Shown piece after piece: positions 43,886-52,112 of a DNA stretch of 64,000 nt. The notes below the pieces were generated by a model that had not been told where the DNA came from, made no database searches, and saw only the letters and a program-made list of their open reading frames with translations. Source of the stretch: Allgaiera indica. GTDB lineage: Bacteria; Pseudomonadota; Alphaproteobacteria; Rhodobacterales; Rhodobacteraceae. The stretch lies in the NCBI RefSeq assembly GCF_900106675.1, contig NZ_FNOB01000001.1, forward strand, positions 292,136-356,135. Reading direction: 5' to 3'. Every line of letters begins with the position of its first letter. Positions within the stretch are counted from its first letter, which is position 1. Made by a program: the position numbers and the translations under genes.

Positions 43886-44362
43886 CTATCTGCTCCTTGC
43901 GCGTTCGGCCTTCGTGCGTTCTGCCTGCATCGCCCGAACGCGCGGCGGCCATGTCGATTTGATATAGGCCAGAACATCCCAGATCTGCGCATCGCTCAGC
44001 GTTGCGCCGAAGCCGGGCATGCCGCTTTTGCCGCCGGCTCCGCCGCCGTCCATTATCGCCTGACCGCCAAGTTTCGTGTAGTTGAAAAGCAGCGCGTCGC
44101 CGTGATGCCATGTATGGCCCGTCTGGTCATGCGGCGGCGGCGGGAAAACCCCGTCGGGACCGGCGCGGCGCCAATCCGGGTCGCCCTGCAGCCGATCCCC
44201 GTGGCACGCTGCGCAGTTGGCCTGATAAAGCACCTGGCCCTGGGCGATGTCGACCGTCGCAGGCTGCACGGGCCACGCGCTGTCGTTCCGGGGCCAGGCC
44301 AGCCAAAGCACCACACCGATCATCGCGGCGCCGATGGAAAGAACGAGTACCGTGGTTTTCAT
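43886..44362 (-). CDS. c-type cytochrome, membrane-anchored or exported
   Basis: A 158-residue protein with an N-terminal hydrophobic segment (VLVLSIGAAMIGVVLWLAW) and one haem c motif, CAACH, followed by GMPGFGATLSDAQIWDVLAYI with the axial Met region of class I cytochromes. GGAG precedes the ATG at 44362. Its start overlaps a small upstream frame (ATGA). It ends the copper gene cluster, so it may pass electrons in the periplasmic oxidation of copper or protect the respiratory chain; this role is inferred from place only. Confidence 0.82.
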   Translation of the reverse strand: MKTTVLVLSIGAAMIGVVLWLAWPRNDSAWPVQPATVDIAQGQVLYQANCAACHGDRLQGDPDWRRAGPDGVFPPPPHDQTGHTWHHGDALLFNYTKLGGQAIMDGGGAGGKSGMPGFGATLSDAQIWDVLAYIKSTWPPRVRAMQAERTKAERARSR

Positions 44363-44547
44363 GCCGTCGCTCCGCCCAAGGCTTCCATGCGCGGCACCGA
44401 GGGGGATTGGGCGCGCCAGTGAACGGGCCAGTCGCCCAAATTTTCCGCAACGAAGACGGTTGTGCGGTTTTCTTTCCATGTCCTCTGCCTGCCGACGGCA
44501 GCGGCCTGCGTCGCGCCGCAGGCGCTGAGCAGTAATATTTGTCTCAT
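44359..44547 (-). CDS. small exported protein, unknown
   Basis: A 62-residue frame starting MRQILLLSACG, a possible short lipoprotein signal (LSAC), then a hydrophilic stretch WKENRTTVFVAENLGDWPVHW. AGGTGA lies about eight bases before the ATG and the stop overlaps the cytochrome c start as ATGA, which supports translation and coupling. No family is recognised. It could be a small periplasmic copper-related protein. Confidence 0.45.
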   Translation of the reverse strand: MRQILLLSACGATQAAAVGRQRTWKENRTTVFVAENLGDWPVHWRAQSPSVPRMEALGGATA

Positions 44548-44642
44548 ATTCACCTGATTGATCCTTTGCATACCCGAACCGCGCAATGAGCGACGGTCCT
44601 GTTCCATTGTCTCTTGAACGCAGGGCGTGGGGGCCCGGACGA

Positions 44643-45035
44643 TCAGGCAAGGAACCGGGGAGGCGGTGGGTCGAAGGATGGCGCCGTGCCGACGATATCC
44701 CGGCGCAGCAATGCATGTTCGACCGCCAGACTGGCTGTGGGGGCCGATACGGCGGCTGTGCCGCTCAAGGTGAAGAATGCGCCGGTGCAGTCTGCGACAT
44801 GGCAGCCTACCGCGTCGGCGGCGCAAGCAAACCCGGCCTTCGGCGCATATGACGGGGAAGACTTGGCCAAGGCGGGCATCGCATCGCAATGGGCCGGTGT
44901 GGCCGCCGCGCAGGGCGTATGGACATCCGCGACGCCCGGGACCGGCGTCAGGACCAGCAAAAGCAGCGCACCGACTAGGGCGATCCCCAACCACGCCGAC
45001 CATCCCGTGCGCCCGTTCAAACCGGTCCTCCACAT
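44643..45035 (-). CDS. small Cys-rich exported protein of the copper cluster
   Basis: A 130-residue protein with an N-terminal hydrophobic segment (LGIALVGALLLLVLTPVPG), then a periplasmic part with six cysteines and several histidines (CAAATPAHC, ACAADAVGCHVADC) and a tail ending PPPPRFLA. Its layout resembles small DUF2946-like proteins often found beside cop genes, but I cannot assign it firmly. The Cys/His content suits metal binding. Orientation matches the copper operon. Confidence 0.55.
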   Translation of the reverse strand: MWRTGLNGRTGWSAWLGIALVGALLLLVLTPVPGVADVHTPCAAATPAHCDAMPALAKSSPSYAPKAGFACAADAVGCHVADCTGAFFTLSGTAAVSAPTASLAVEHALLRRDIVGTAPSFDPPPPRFLA

Positions 45036-45686
45036 TCACCGGCGATGAAGATAGCAGCCATCGCCCAGGGCGTCAGCCGTTTCCCGCCGCGCGGTGCGGG
45101 CAAGAGTGTCGCAGTTTCGCCTCCGACGAGGTCGGCGATATAGTTGCGATCCTGAATATGGCCTCGCCCGATCCGCCTCTGGGTCGCAATTTTCCGGCGC
45201 CGGTCGCGGGGCCTCTGTTGATTGGCGTGCGCGTTGGCCAGGCGGTGAAAGGCCCTGGGCAGAGACTACGACACGCCGTGTCATGCGCGGTCAGGCGAAC
45301 ATCGTTTCTTCCGTCTTCCAGCGGTCCGGGGCACGCGGCCCGAGCGGCACGCACAGAGGTGATTCAGAGGGCGATCGGTCAGCGTCAGGACAAAGATCAT
45401 TCGCATTCGCGGACCGCGCGGGCCGTGGTTCAGTCAGGTGGCCCAGATCGCCGCCGAAAACTCTGCCTTTCGGGTCGCGCGGGTCCCGGGCCGTCGGTGG
45501 CACCGCCCTCGGCTTCAGGAGCCGGTGATAGCGCAGTGCGGGACGGCGCGCGAATTCCGGTGTAGTCAGCCCGAAGCCAGGCCAGGCGCAGGCAGAGACA
45601 GGGCCGCCGCGGATCTTGCAGCGGCCCGCGGCCCCGGAACCGCTGCTCATCCCAAGCCCGGCGCCTTGCTTTCGCAGCACCGGCAT
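45036..45686. other. 650-base stretch without a convincing gene
   Basis: Several overlapping open frames exist on both strands, but all are Arg/Pro-rich and look like non-coding GC-rich shadows. It separates copD from the small Cys-rich gene and may hold a decayed gene or regulatory DNA. I see no hairpin strong enough to call. Confidence 0.5.
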
Positions 45687-46565
45687 TCAGCCCGCGTGCT
45701 CTGGTGCGACCAACGAAGTCATGCTGGCGGTGATCAGCAATATCGCCACGAAGGCCACAGTTTCCCACTGGATCGAACGGCGCAGGGGCCCACCGTCGCC
45801 GGTGGCCGCGAGCGCCGGTGTCAATCTCAGCTTGTTCAACCCCGCCAAACCCAGGAGGCCGGCAACGACCATCAGTTTCAGCGCGATGAACTGGCCCCAA
45901 GGCTGTGCAAGCGCCGTGAAAGGGTTGCCAGCCAGCAGCCACAGCAGGCTTGCCCCTGCCAGGACCAGCAGCCCGACCATGACCAGGGCCGCGCGTCCAA
46001 AGCGTTCTACCGTGCGCGTGGCCGCCGCGGTGCCGCGTCCGGCCATGTCGTAAAGCGGGTAGAAGCCCCCGATCCAGAAGCTGACCGCGATGATGTGAGT
46101 CACGAACAGCGCCGACAGGAGGGCGCGCGGCTCGCTTATGGCGTGACCGCGCAGGGCAAAGCTGAATGCCACAAGCATCGCGCCCAGAAGCGCGATCAGG
46201 CGTGTCCAGCGGTGATCGAAGACCACCAGGAAAACGGCGGTCAGCCCCAGCGCCATAACCCCGACGGAATATCCCAGCGGGCTGAACAGCACGACCTGCA
46301 ACATCATGGGGTCAAGGCCCCCTTCGAAGCCGCCGTAAAGGAATGCGGCGCGCAAAGGTATGCTGAGCGCGCCGAAAACCACCCCGGCCACGGCCGAAAT
46401 GGCCGCGAGCCTGCGCAATCGTCGGCGTGCCGGGCTATCCAGTTCCGTAAGGAGCCACAGGTTGATGATGGAGCCCGCGGCGAGCAAGGCTCCAACATAC
46501 ATTGCCGCTTTCACCAGGATCGACGCGATCTGCACCGGTTCCAGCGCGGCAAGAACTCCCCCCAT
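45687..46565 (-). CDS. copD: copper resistance protein CopD
   Basis: A 292-residue inner-membrane protein with about eight hydrophobic segments and the CopD domain (FVTHIIAVSFWIGGFYPLY with the family His, LALRGHAI-like segment). It imports or handles copper together with CopC, whose gene ends two bases before this start. Order on the transcript is copA, copB, copC, copD, the standard resistance operon. No regulator is linked. Confidence 0.87.
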   Translation of the reverse strand: MGGVLAALEPVQIASILVKAAMYVGALLAAGSIINLWLLTELDSPARRRLRRLAAISAVAGVVFGALSIPLRAAFLYGGFEGGLDPMMLQVVLFSPLGYSVGVMALGLTAVFLVVFDHRWTRLIALLGAMLVAFSFALRGHAISEPRALLSALFVTHIIAVSFWIGGFYPLYDMAGRGTAAATRTVERFGRAALVMVGLLVLAGASLLWLLAGNPFTALAQPWGQFIALKLMVVAGLLGLAGLNKLRLTPALAATGDGGPLRRSIQWETVAFVAILLITASMTSLVAPEHAG

Positions 46566-46567
46566 GG

Positions 46568-46948
46568 TTACTGCCCGACGGTGAAGGCGAAATCGCCTTT
46601 CATCGGATGGCCATCGGGCGACATGCCGCGCCAGTCCACCTTATACTTGCCGCGCGCAAGCTTGGGCAGCTTTCCTTCCCAGACCTTGACGGCCTGATTG
46701 GCCGCGGGGCCGTTGATCTTGTAGGTCTTGCCTTCCGGCGCAGTCATGGTGACCTTGGTGACCCGCATGGGAGCGTCGAACATCAGGTGCATGACCTTGG
46801 TACCGGCTGCGACGGTCTGGCCATCGGCTGGCATGCTTTGCATGCCGCTGCCATGGGCGAACGCGTTGCCTGCCGCCAGCGAGATACCAAGCGCGAAGGC
46901 CGCAGCGAAGACGGTCGTGGCGGTGTGGGGAAGACGAATGGTAATCAT
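46568..46948 (-). CDS. copC: periplasmic copper-binding protein CopC
   Basis: A 126-residue protein with a signal peptide ending AFA, giving a mature N-terminus beginning with His, the first ligand of the Cu(II) site of CopC proteins. FDAPMRVTKVTMTAPEGKTY and DWRGMSPDGHPMKGDFAFTV complete the beta-sandwich. It probably delivers or buffers copper for CopD. ATG at 46948 is preferred over a start at 46984. Confidence 0.9.
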   Translation of the reverse strand: MITIRLPHTATTVFAAAFALGISLAAGNAFAHGSGMQSMPADGQTVAAGTKVMHLMFDAPMRVTKVTMTAPEGKTYKINGPAANQAVKVWEGKLPKLARGKYKVDWRGMSPDGHPMKGDFAFTVGQ

Positions 46949-47022
46949 GGTATTTATTTCCTGTTCGCTTGAAGTAAACGTCATGTGCTGCCCCCGACGG
47001 TGGCGCCGGGGGCAGACGCTTG

Positions 47023-47760
47023 TCAGAAGAAGAAGTTGACGCCGAGGACCCCGGTCAATTCGCCAACGCTTCCGCCGCTGGCCCTGACCAGCTTGGCGGT
47101 GCCGCCAAAGGAACGCTTGTAGTTCAGACCGATATATGGCGCGACACTGCGGTCGATCAGGTCGTAGCCTAACCGCAGGCCCAGCTCGGCTGAAGCCCCG
47201 CCTGCGGCGATTCCTCGAGCCGGATCATCGGCCAGCGGCATGGTTAGCACCACCTCCGGGGTCAGGATCAGCCGATTGGTGATCAGTGCTCTATAGTCCG
47301 CTCTGGCCCTGATATAGGGGAATTTCGACACGTAAAGCGCGCCTTCGACTTCGAACCATTGCGGCGCAAGGCCCGTCACGCCCAGGCTCCCGTAGTAGCG
47401 CTGGGGCTCACCATCCGGGGTCGAAGCGGCGACACCCACGAAGGTATCGAAGAACGCGGATATCGGCTTCTGAAAGCGAAGCTCGTTGTTTAACTCCGCG
47501 AAGCCACCGCCCAGGATGCGCAGGCCTTCGCTCTTCCAGACAAGGCGATATTCGTCACCTCCGACGCGCGCATCGAAATCCCAGGCAAGAGAGTTTTCCT
47601 TCTTCCCGAGACGATACTCCAGCTTCTCGGTCCGGAAGCTCCAGACCGTGGGCGGAACGCCCACGTCAGCCATTGCGGCAGGCGCCGCGACAAGCCCCAC
47701 GAGCATCCCGATTATCAGCTGTTTCATGCCGTTCATTCCCTTGGGTTTCGTGCCGCTCAT
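47023..47760 (-). CDS. copB: copper resistance outer-membrane protein CopB
   Basis: A 245-residue protein with a signal peptide ending AMA, then the CopB barrel: EYRLGKKENSLAWDFDARVGGDEYRLVWKSEG near the start and VAPYIGLNYKRSFGGTA with a final Phe-rich end VNFFF. It is the outer-membrane copper-sequestering partner of CopA. The ATG at 47760 overlaps the copA stop (ATGA). The Met/His-rich N-terminal extension found in many CopB proteins is absent here. Confidence 0.9.
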   Translation of the reverse strand: MSGTKPKGMNGMKQLIIGMLVGLVAAPAAMADVGVPPTVWSFRTEKLEYRLGKKENSLAWDFDARVGGDEYRLVWKSEGLRILGGGFAELNNELRFQKPISAFFDTFVGVAASTPDGEPQRYYGSLGVTGLAPQWFEVEGALYVSKFPYIRARADYRALITNRLILTPEVVLTMPLADDPARGIAAGGASAELGLRLGYDLIDRSVAPYIGLNYKRSFGGTAKLVRASGGSVGELTGVLGVNFFF

Positions 47761-49529
47761 GCCGGGCCTCCTTCGACGATGACCTTGCGAAACATGCCGC
47801 TGCTCATGTGGTAGGCGAGGTGGCAGTGGAACGCCCACTGCCCCGCCGCATCCACTTCGGTTTCGGTGTAGACCGTGGTGCCCGGGGCGATGCTGACCGT
47901 GTGCTTGGCGGGATTGTAGGCACCCTTGCCCGTGTCCAGGATCGTCCACATCCCGTGCAGGTGCATCGGATGGGCCATCATCGTCTCATTGACGAACTTG
48001 AAGCGGACGCGTTCGCCGTATTTCAGGCGGATCGGCTCTGCGTCTTGATATTTCTTGCCGTTGATCGACCAGATGTAGCGTTCCATGTTGCCGGTCAGCC
48101 GGATCTCGATTTCTCGTGTCGCGGGACGGTCCCGATAGAGGGGCTTGCGCGCGGCGAGGTCTTCGTAGCCGAGGAACTTGCCGCCGTTCGCCGCCGTGGG
48201 GATCAGGCCGCTGCCCGGCGCATAGAACGAGGGGCTGCGCATCTTACCCTTGGAAGAAGCCTGCCCAGCGCCTGCCATACCTGCCATGCCGGACATGCCG
48301 GACATGCCGGACATGCCTGCCATGCTCTTGCCACCCATGTCATGGCCGGAATGATCCATGCCCGGCATGTCGTTCGCGGGCTTCATGTCAGAACCCGAAT
48401 GCCCCATGCCCGAATGATCCATGCCGGCCATGTCGGCAGTTCCCATCTTGTCCCCGGAATGGTCCATTCCGCTCATCATGCCACTCATATCCGCCATGGT
48501 GAGCCGCGGCTTGGGACGCAGCGGGAAGCTGGGCCCGACCATGCCCGCCGAAGGCGCCAGGGTGCCGCGTACCATCGCGGTGCGCCCCATGCTTTCGCCG
48601 ATGATGGAATAGGCCTTGCGCTCGCGCGGCTGGACGATCACGTCGTAGGTCTCGGCGACGGCGATCCGCAATTCGTCCACCGTCACCGGTTTCACGTCAT
48701 TGCCGTCCGCCTGCACCACGGTCATCTTCAGCCCCGGCACCCGCACGTCGAAATAGGCGTTCGCGGACGAGTTGATCAGCCGCAGGCGAACCTTTTCGCC
48801 GGGTTTGAACAGCCCGGTCCAGTTTTGCTTGGTGCTTGCCCCGTTGATCAACGCCGTGAATCCCTGAACGTCTTCGACATCCGTGGGCATCATGCGCATG
48901 GCGCCCCACATCTTCCTGTCCTTCAACGCCGCTATCAGCCCTTCGGCCTTGGCGTCTTTAATCAGGTCCTGCGCGGTCCGCTGCGATCTGTTGTAGTAGT
49001 CGGCCGAAGCCTTGAGGTTGCGAAAGATCCGCGATCCGCTGTGCGGATGCTTGTCGGTAAACTGCACCACGTAATCGCGGTCGGCCCGGACCGCCTCGCC
49101 ACGCTTGGGCGTGATGACGATGGCGCCGTAGGCCCCTTCCGGTTCCTGAAAGCCGGAGTGGCTGTGAAACCAGTAGGTGCCCGCCTGCTTGATCGGGAAG
49201 CGATAGGTGAAGGTTTCTCCAGGTGCGATGCCCTTGAAGCTGATCCCCGGCACGCCGTCCTCTTGATACGGCAAGATCAGCCCGTGCCAGTGAATCGACG
49301 TGCTTTCACGCAGATTGTTGTGAACCCGGATGGTGACCTCTTCGCCTTCCCGGAACCGCAGGACGGTCGGTGTCTGGCTACCGTTGTAGCCGATCCCGGT
49401 CTTCTTGAAGCTGCCGGTGTCGATGCGGATCTTGTCCACCGTGATATCGTAGGTCTTGGCAGTGGCTGGCACGGCAAGGCTCAGCCCTAGAAATACGGCC
49501 AGAGGCCGCAAGATATTGATGTTTTTCAT
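47757..49529 (-). CDS. copA: multicopper oxidase CopA (copper resistance)
   Basis: A 590-residue periplasmic multicopper oxidase. The four copper motifs are visible: HWHGLILPYQEDG, WFHSHSGFQEPEG, HPMHLHGMW and HCHLAYHMSSGM. A Met/His/Gly-rich copper-binding insert lies at about residues 345-420, encoded partly by short DNA repeats around 48287-48320. It oxidises Cu(I) in the periplasm. The signal lacks an obvious twin-arginine, unlike many CopA proteins; Sec-type export is suggested. A longer start at 49544 (GTG) is possible. Confidence 0.92.
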   Translation of the reverse strand: MKNINILRPLAVFLGLSLAVPATAKTYDITVDKIRIDTGSFKKTGIGYNGSQTPTVLRFREGEEVTIRVHNNLRESTSIHWHGLILPYQEDGVPGISFKGIAPGETFTYRFPIKQAGTYWFHSHSGFQEPEGAYGAIVITPKRGEAVRADRDYVVQFTDKHPHSGSRIFRNLKASADYYNRSQRTAQDLIKDAKAEGLIAALKDRKMWGAMRMMPTDVEDVQGFTALINGASTKQNWTGLFKPGEKVRLRLINSSANAYFDVRVPGLKMTVVQADGNDVKPVTVDELRIAVAETYDVIVQPRERKAYSIIGESMGRTAMVRGTLAPSAGMVGPSFPLRPKPRLTMADMSGMMSGMDHSGDKMGTADMAGMDHSGMGHSGSDMKPANDMPGMDHSGHDMGGKSMAGMSGMSGMSGMAGMAGAGQASSKGKMRSPSFYAPGSGLIPTAANGGKFLGYEDLAARKPLYRDRPATREIEIRLTGNMERYIWSINGKKYQDAEPIRLKYGERVRFKFVNETMMAHPMHLHGMWTILDTGKGAYNPAKHTVSIAPGTTVYTETEVDAAGQWAFHCHLAYHMSSGMFRKVIVEGGPA

Positions 49530-49570
49530 GTGTTTCTCGTACACACCGATCTGACTGGCAGAATGCGGCG

Positions 49571-50041
49571 CTATTGGGAAAGTCGCCGCGAACCAGCGGT
49601 GACGGAATAAGAATGGAGACGGATCAGATGCGCCGCGAAGAAAGGATCACGGTGCGTATCTGATCGGGCCGAGGCGCGCGCTCGAGAATCGCGCTGCAGC
49701 GGCCGGCGCAGATTGGCTATGATCACCGACTGAGGGGTCATGCCCAGTTCGATCAGCTTTGGCCGGTCAGAGCGGACATCCACCGACGCGGCGGAGGACC
49801 GATACCAGGCGCAGTGGTCGGCGCAGGACAGGTTGTTGCAATTCAGCAGGCTCATTGGAGCCTGCAGATCCTGGCGGCCGGAAAGCCCGACCGAATCCTG
49901 CGAATGCTCGGGCGAGGTCGCAAGGTGGATGTGACCGGCGGCAGGACGAACGCAATGATCGGATGCCACCGTCCCATGGGCGAACGCGCCCGTCAGGGCG
50001 AACTGTAGCGCAACGATTAGAACGAGGATGCGGCCGATCAA
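49571..50041 (-). CDS. small exported protein upstream of copA
   Basis: A 156-residue frame with a signal peptide (LVLIVALQFALTGAFA), then His and Cys residues (HCVRPAAGHIHLATSPEH, CNNLSCADHCAWY) and an Arg-rich C-terminus. TTG at 50041 is the likely start because AAGGAG lies about ten bases upstream. It lies 41 bases before copA in the same direction, the usual place of a CopL/DUF2946-like regulator or binding protein. Function unknown; metal binding is plausible. Confidence 0.58.
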   Translation of the reverse strand: MIGRILVLIVALQFALTGAFAHGTVASDHCVRPAAGHIHLATSPEHSQDSVGLSGRQDLQAPMSLLNCNNLSCADHCAWYRSSAASVDVRSDRPKLIELGMTPQSVIIANLRRPLQRDSRARASARSDTHRDPFFAAHLIRLHSYSVTAGSRRLSQ

Positions 50042-50100
50042 ACCTGGTACTCCTTGGAGTGATCACAAGAATGCGATGCCGGCGGAAAGTCAAGCGGCCA

Positions 50101-50136
50101 ATTGCCCCGGCGCGCGCGATTGCCCCGGCGCGCGCG
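50101..50136. repeat. two perfect 18-bp tandem repeats
   Basis: ATTGCCCCGGCGCGCGCG occurs twice without a gap, 60 bases upstream of the TTG start of the small copper gene and in the divergent region before the multicopper oxidase. A partial third copy may follow. No gene is seen in 50042-50414. Confidence 0.85.
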
Positions 50137-50414
50137 AAGGCAGGGCGCGCGACCGGGAATGCTCTCATGCAGCTGGCTCTAGTGCTGCCGCGCCCAGATC
50201 ACTACATGACCATCCAGGGCGAAGCGGCGAACAGGCGCCGCACCGCAAGCAGCCACCACCGATGCCGAGGGGTATCATCTTTGACGCCGCCATTGCCGAC
50301 ACCGCATCAGTCGTCATATTCGTTTTCCGGCCCTTGGCCGCAACCCTTCCTTGTTGCAGAGGGTCGCCCTCTGCCATGACAGACCGAAGCCCGACCGAAA
50401 CGTAAGGATTTCTG

Positions 50415-51923
50415 ATGAAAGACGGCATGATCGCAGACAGTCACGGCATTAACCGGCGGACACTATTGCTGGGTGGCTGCGCGGCGCTGGCGGCGCCCTT
50501 CGTCCTGACCAGTCCGGCCTTCGCCGCAGAGGGTGGCGCAGCGCTGCCGATCCCTCCGATCCTGGACGCCGACGGGGCTCAGCCCGTGACGCTGACCGCG
50601 CGGGCCGGCAGCCACAGCTTCGTGCCCGGCACAAAAACCCCGACGCTGGGGTACGAGTTGGATTACCTCGGGCCGACCCTGCGCGTGCGGCGCGGACGCA
50701 GCGCGCGGATCGACGTCGTCAACCGCACGGGTGACGAAATCTCGGCGCATTGGCATGGCGCCTTCGTGCCGGGAAAGATGGATGGCGGGCCCCAAGGGGC
50801 CTTTGCCCCCGGCAAGACATCGTCGGCGCGGTTCGACGTCCATCAGCCGGCGGCCACATTGTGGTATCACAGCCATGTACATGGCAAGACCGGCACTCAG
50901 GTCTATCACGGTCTGGCCGGCCTGCTGCTGGTCGAAGACCCCGCCGCGCCGGACGGGTTGCCTGCGGATTACGGCGTGAACGACCTGCCCCTGGTGGTGC
51001 AGGATCGCAGTTTCGACAGCTCCGGGCGCCTGGTGTACAATACTTCCGGTATGACACTGATGAGCGGGTTCCTGGGCAACACGATCTGTGTCAACGGGGC
51101 GGTGCGGCCGGTCGCGGATGTGCCGCGCGGGCTGGTGCGTCTGCGCATTCTCAACGGATCGAACGCCCGCTTCTACGATTTCGGCTTTGACGACGGGCGG
51201 CAGTTCCACCAGGTCGCCAGCGATAGCGGCCTGCTGCCGGCGCCGGTTGCGCGCACGCACCTGGCACTGGCCCCCGCCGAACGCGCCGAGATCGTCGTCG
51301 ACTTCAGCGGCGACAATGCGCCGGTTCGCCTGGTCAGTGCCGATTTCGCCCGAAGCGGCATGATGGGCGGCGGCATGATGGGGGGCGGGTCCGGTGCCCC
51401 TGCAACGTACGACATCGCAACCTTCGTGCCCGGGGGCGCGGCCGGTACCGGCCCCACCGCGCTGCCCGTCAGCCTGCCGGCGCCGCCTTTCGATCTTGGG
51501 GCGCCCGTGCGCACCCGCGACATCCGGCTCGACATGCACGCCGGCACGATGATGGGGTCGATGTTGCGCCGGCTGACCGGCTCTAACGGAGGCGTCATGG
51601 GCATCAACGGCCGCTCCTATGACATGGGCCGTATCGATGCAGAGCTAAAGCTGGGAGAGACCGAACTCTGGCGCGTCGCCGCGCCGATGATGACGCATCC
51701 GTTCCATGTGCACGGATGCTCGTTCCAGGTCGTGTCACGCGGGGGTCAGGCGGTTGATCCGGCGACCGAGGGACATAAGGACGTCGTCGTGGTCGATGCG
51801 CGCGGGGTCGAAATCCTTGTCCGGGTCGATCAGAAGGCCGACCGCGCCACGCCGTTCATGATGCATTGCCATATTCTGGAGCATGAGGATGCGGGAATGA
51901 TGGCGCAATTCACCGTGGCCTGA
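50415..51923 (+). CDS. multicopper oxidase (CueO/SufI-like)
   Basis: A 502-residue exported oxidase with a twin-arginine signal (INRRTLLLGG) and four copper motifs: HWHGAFVPG, WYHSHVHGK, HPFHVHGC and MHCHILEHEDAGM. A short Met-rich stretch, MMGGGMMGGG, lies near residue 318 and could bind Cu(I). It probably detoxifies copper like CueO, in parallel with CopA on the opposite strand. AAGGA precedes the ATG. It is followed by a 30-residue membrane peptide. Confidence 0.9.
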   Translation: MKDGMIADSHGINRRTLLLGGCAALAAPFVLTSPAFAAEGGAALPIPPILDADGAQPVTLTARAGSHSFVPGTKTPTLGYELDYLGPTLRVRRGRSARIDVVNRTGDEISAHWHGAFVPGKMDGGPQGAFAPGKTSSARFDVHQPAATLWYHSHVHGKTGTQVYHGLAGLLLVEDPAAPDGLPADYGVNDLPLVVQDRSFDSSGRLVYNTSGMTLMSGFLGNTICVNGAVRPVADVPRGLVRLRILNGSNARFYDFGFDDGRQFHQVASDSGLLPAPVARTHLALAPAERAEIVVDFSGDNAPVRLVSADFARSGMMGGGMMGGGSGAPATYDIATFVPGGAAGTGPTALPVSLPAPPFDLGAPVRTRDIRLDMHAGTMMGSMLRRLTGSNGGVMGINGRSYDMGRIDAELKLGETELWRVAAPMMTHPFHVHGCSFQVVSRGGQAVDPATEGHKDVVVVDARGVEILVRVDQKADRATPFMMHCHILEHEDAGMMAQFTVA

Positions 51924-51961
51924 CCTCGGGGCAGGCCTTCTTTCGAGAAGGAAGGGACGCG

Positions 51962-52054
51962 ATGGGAATGGGATTTGGCGCGATCTGGATGCTGCTGGTA
52001 CTGGTGCTGGTCGTCCTGGCCATTGCGGCGTTGATCAAGTATCTGCGCAAGTGA
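51962..52054 (+). CDS. 30-residue single-span membrane peptide
   Basis: A very short frame with GAAGGAAGGGA before the ATG. It encodes a Met/Gly-rich start, one hydrophobic helix of about 18 residues and a basic end (IKYLRK). It lies 38 bases after the multicopper oxidase stop in the same direction. Strong ribosome site, membrane helix and clean ending support a real gene. It may aid membrane placement or stability of a copper protein (inference). Confidence 0.6.
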   Translation: MGMGFGAIWMLLVLVLVVLAIAALIKYLRK

Positions 52055-52112
52055 GGCAAGAGGACCGGCACCGATAGGCGGCTTGGCGAACGGATGGCGG
52101 TTCCGCGCCGGT

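Noticed and set aside
45036..45686. Possible extra copper gene in the gap before copD
   Set aside because: Frames on both strands lack signal peptides, domains and ribosome sites; composition is that of non-coding DNA.
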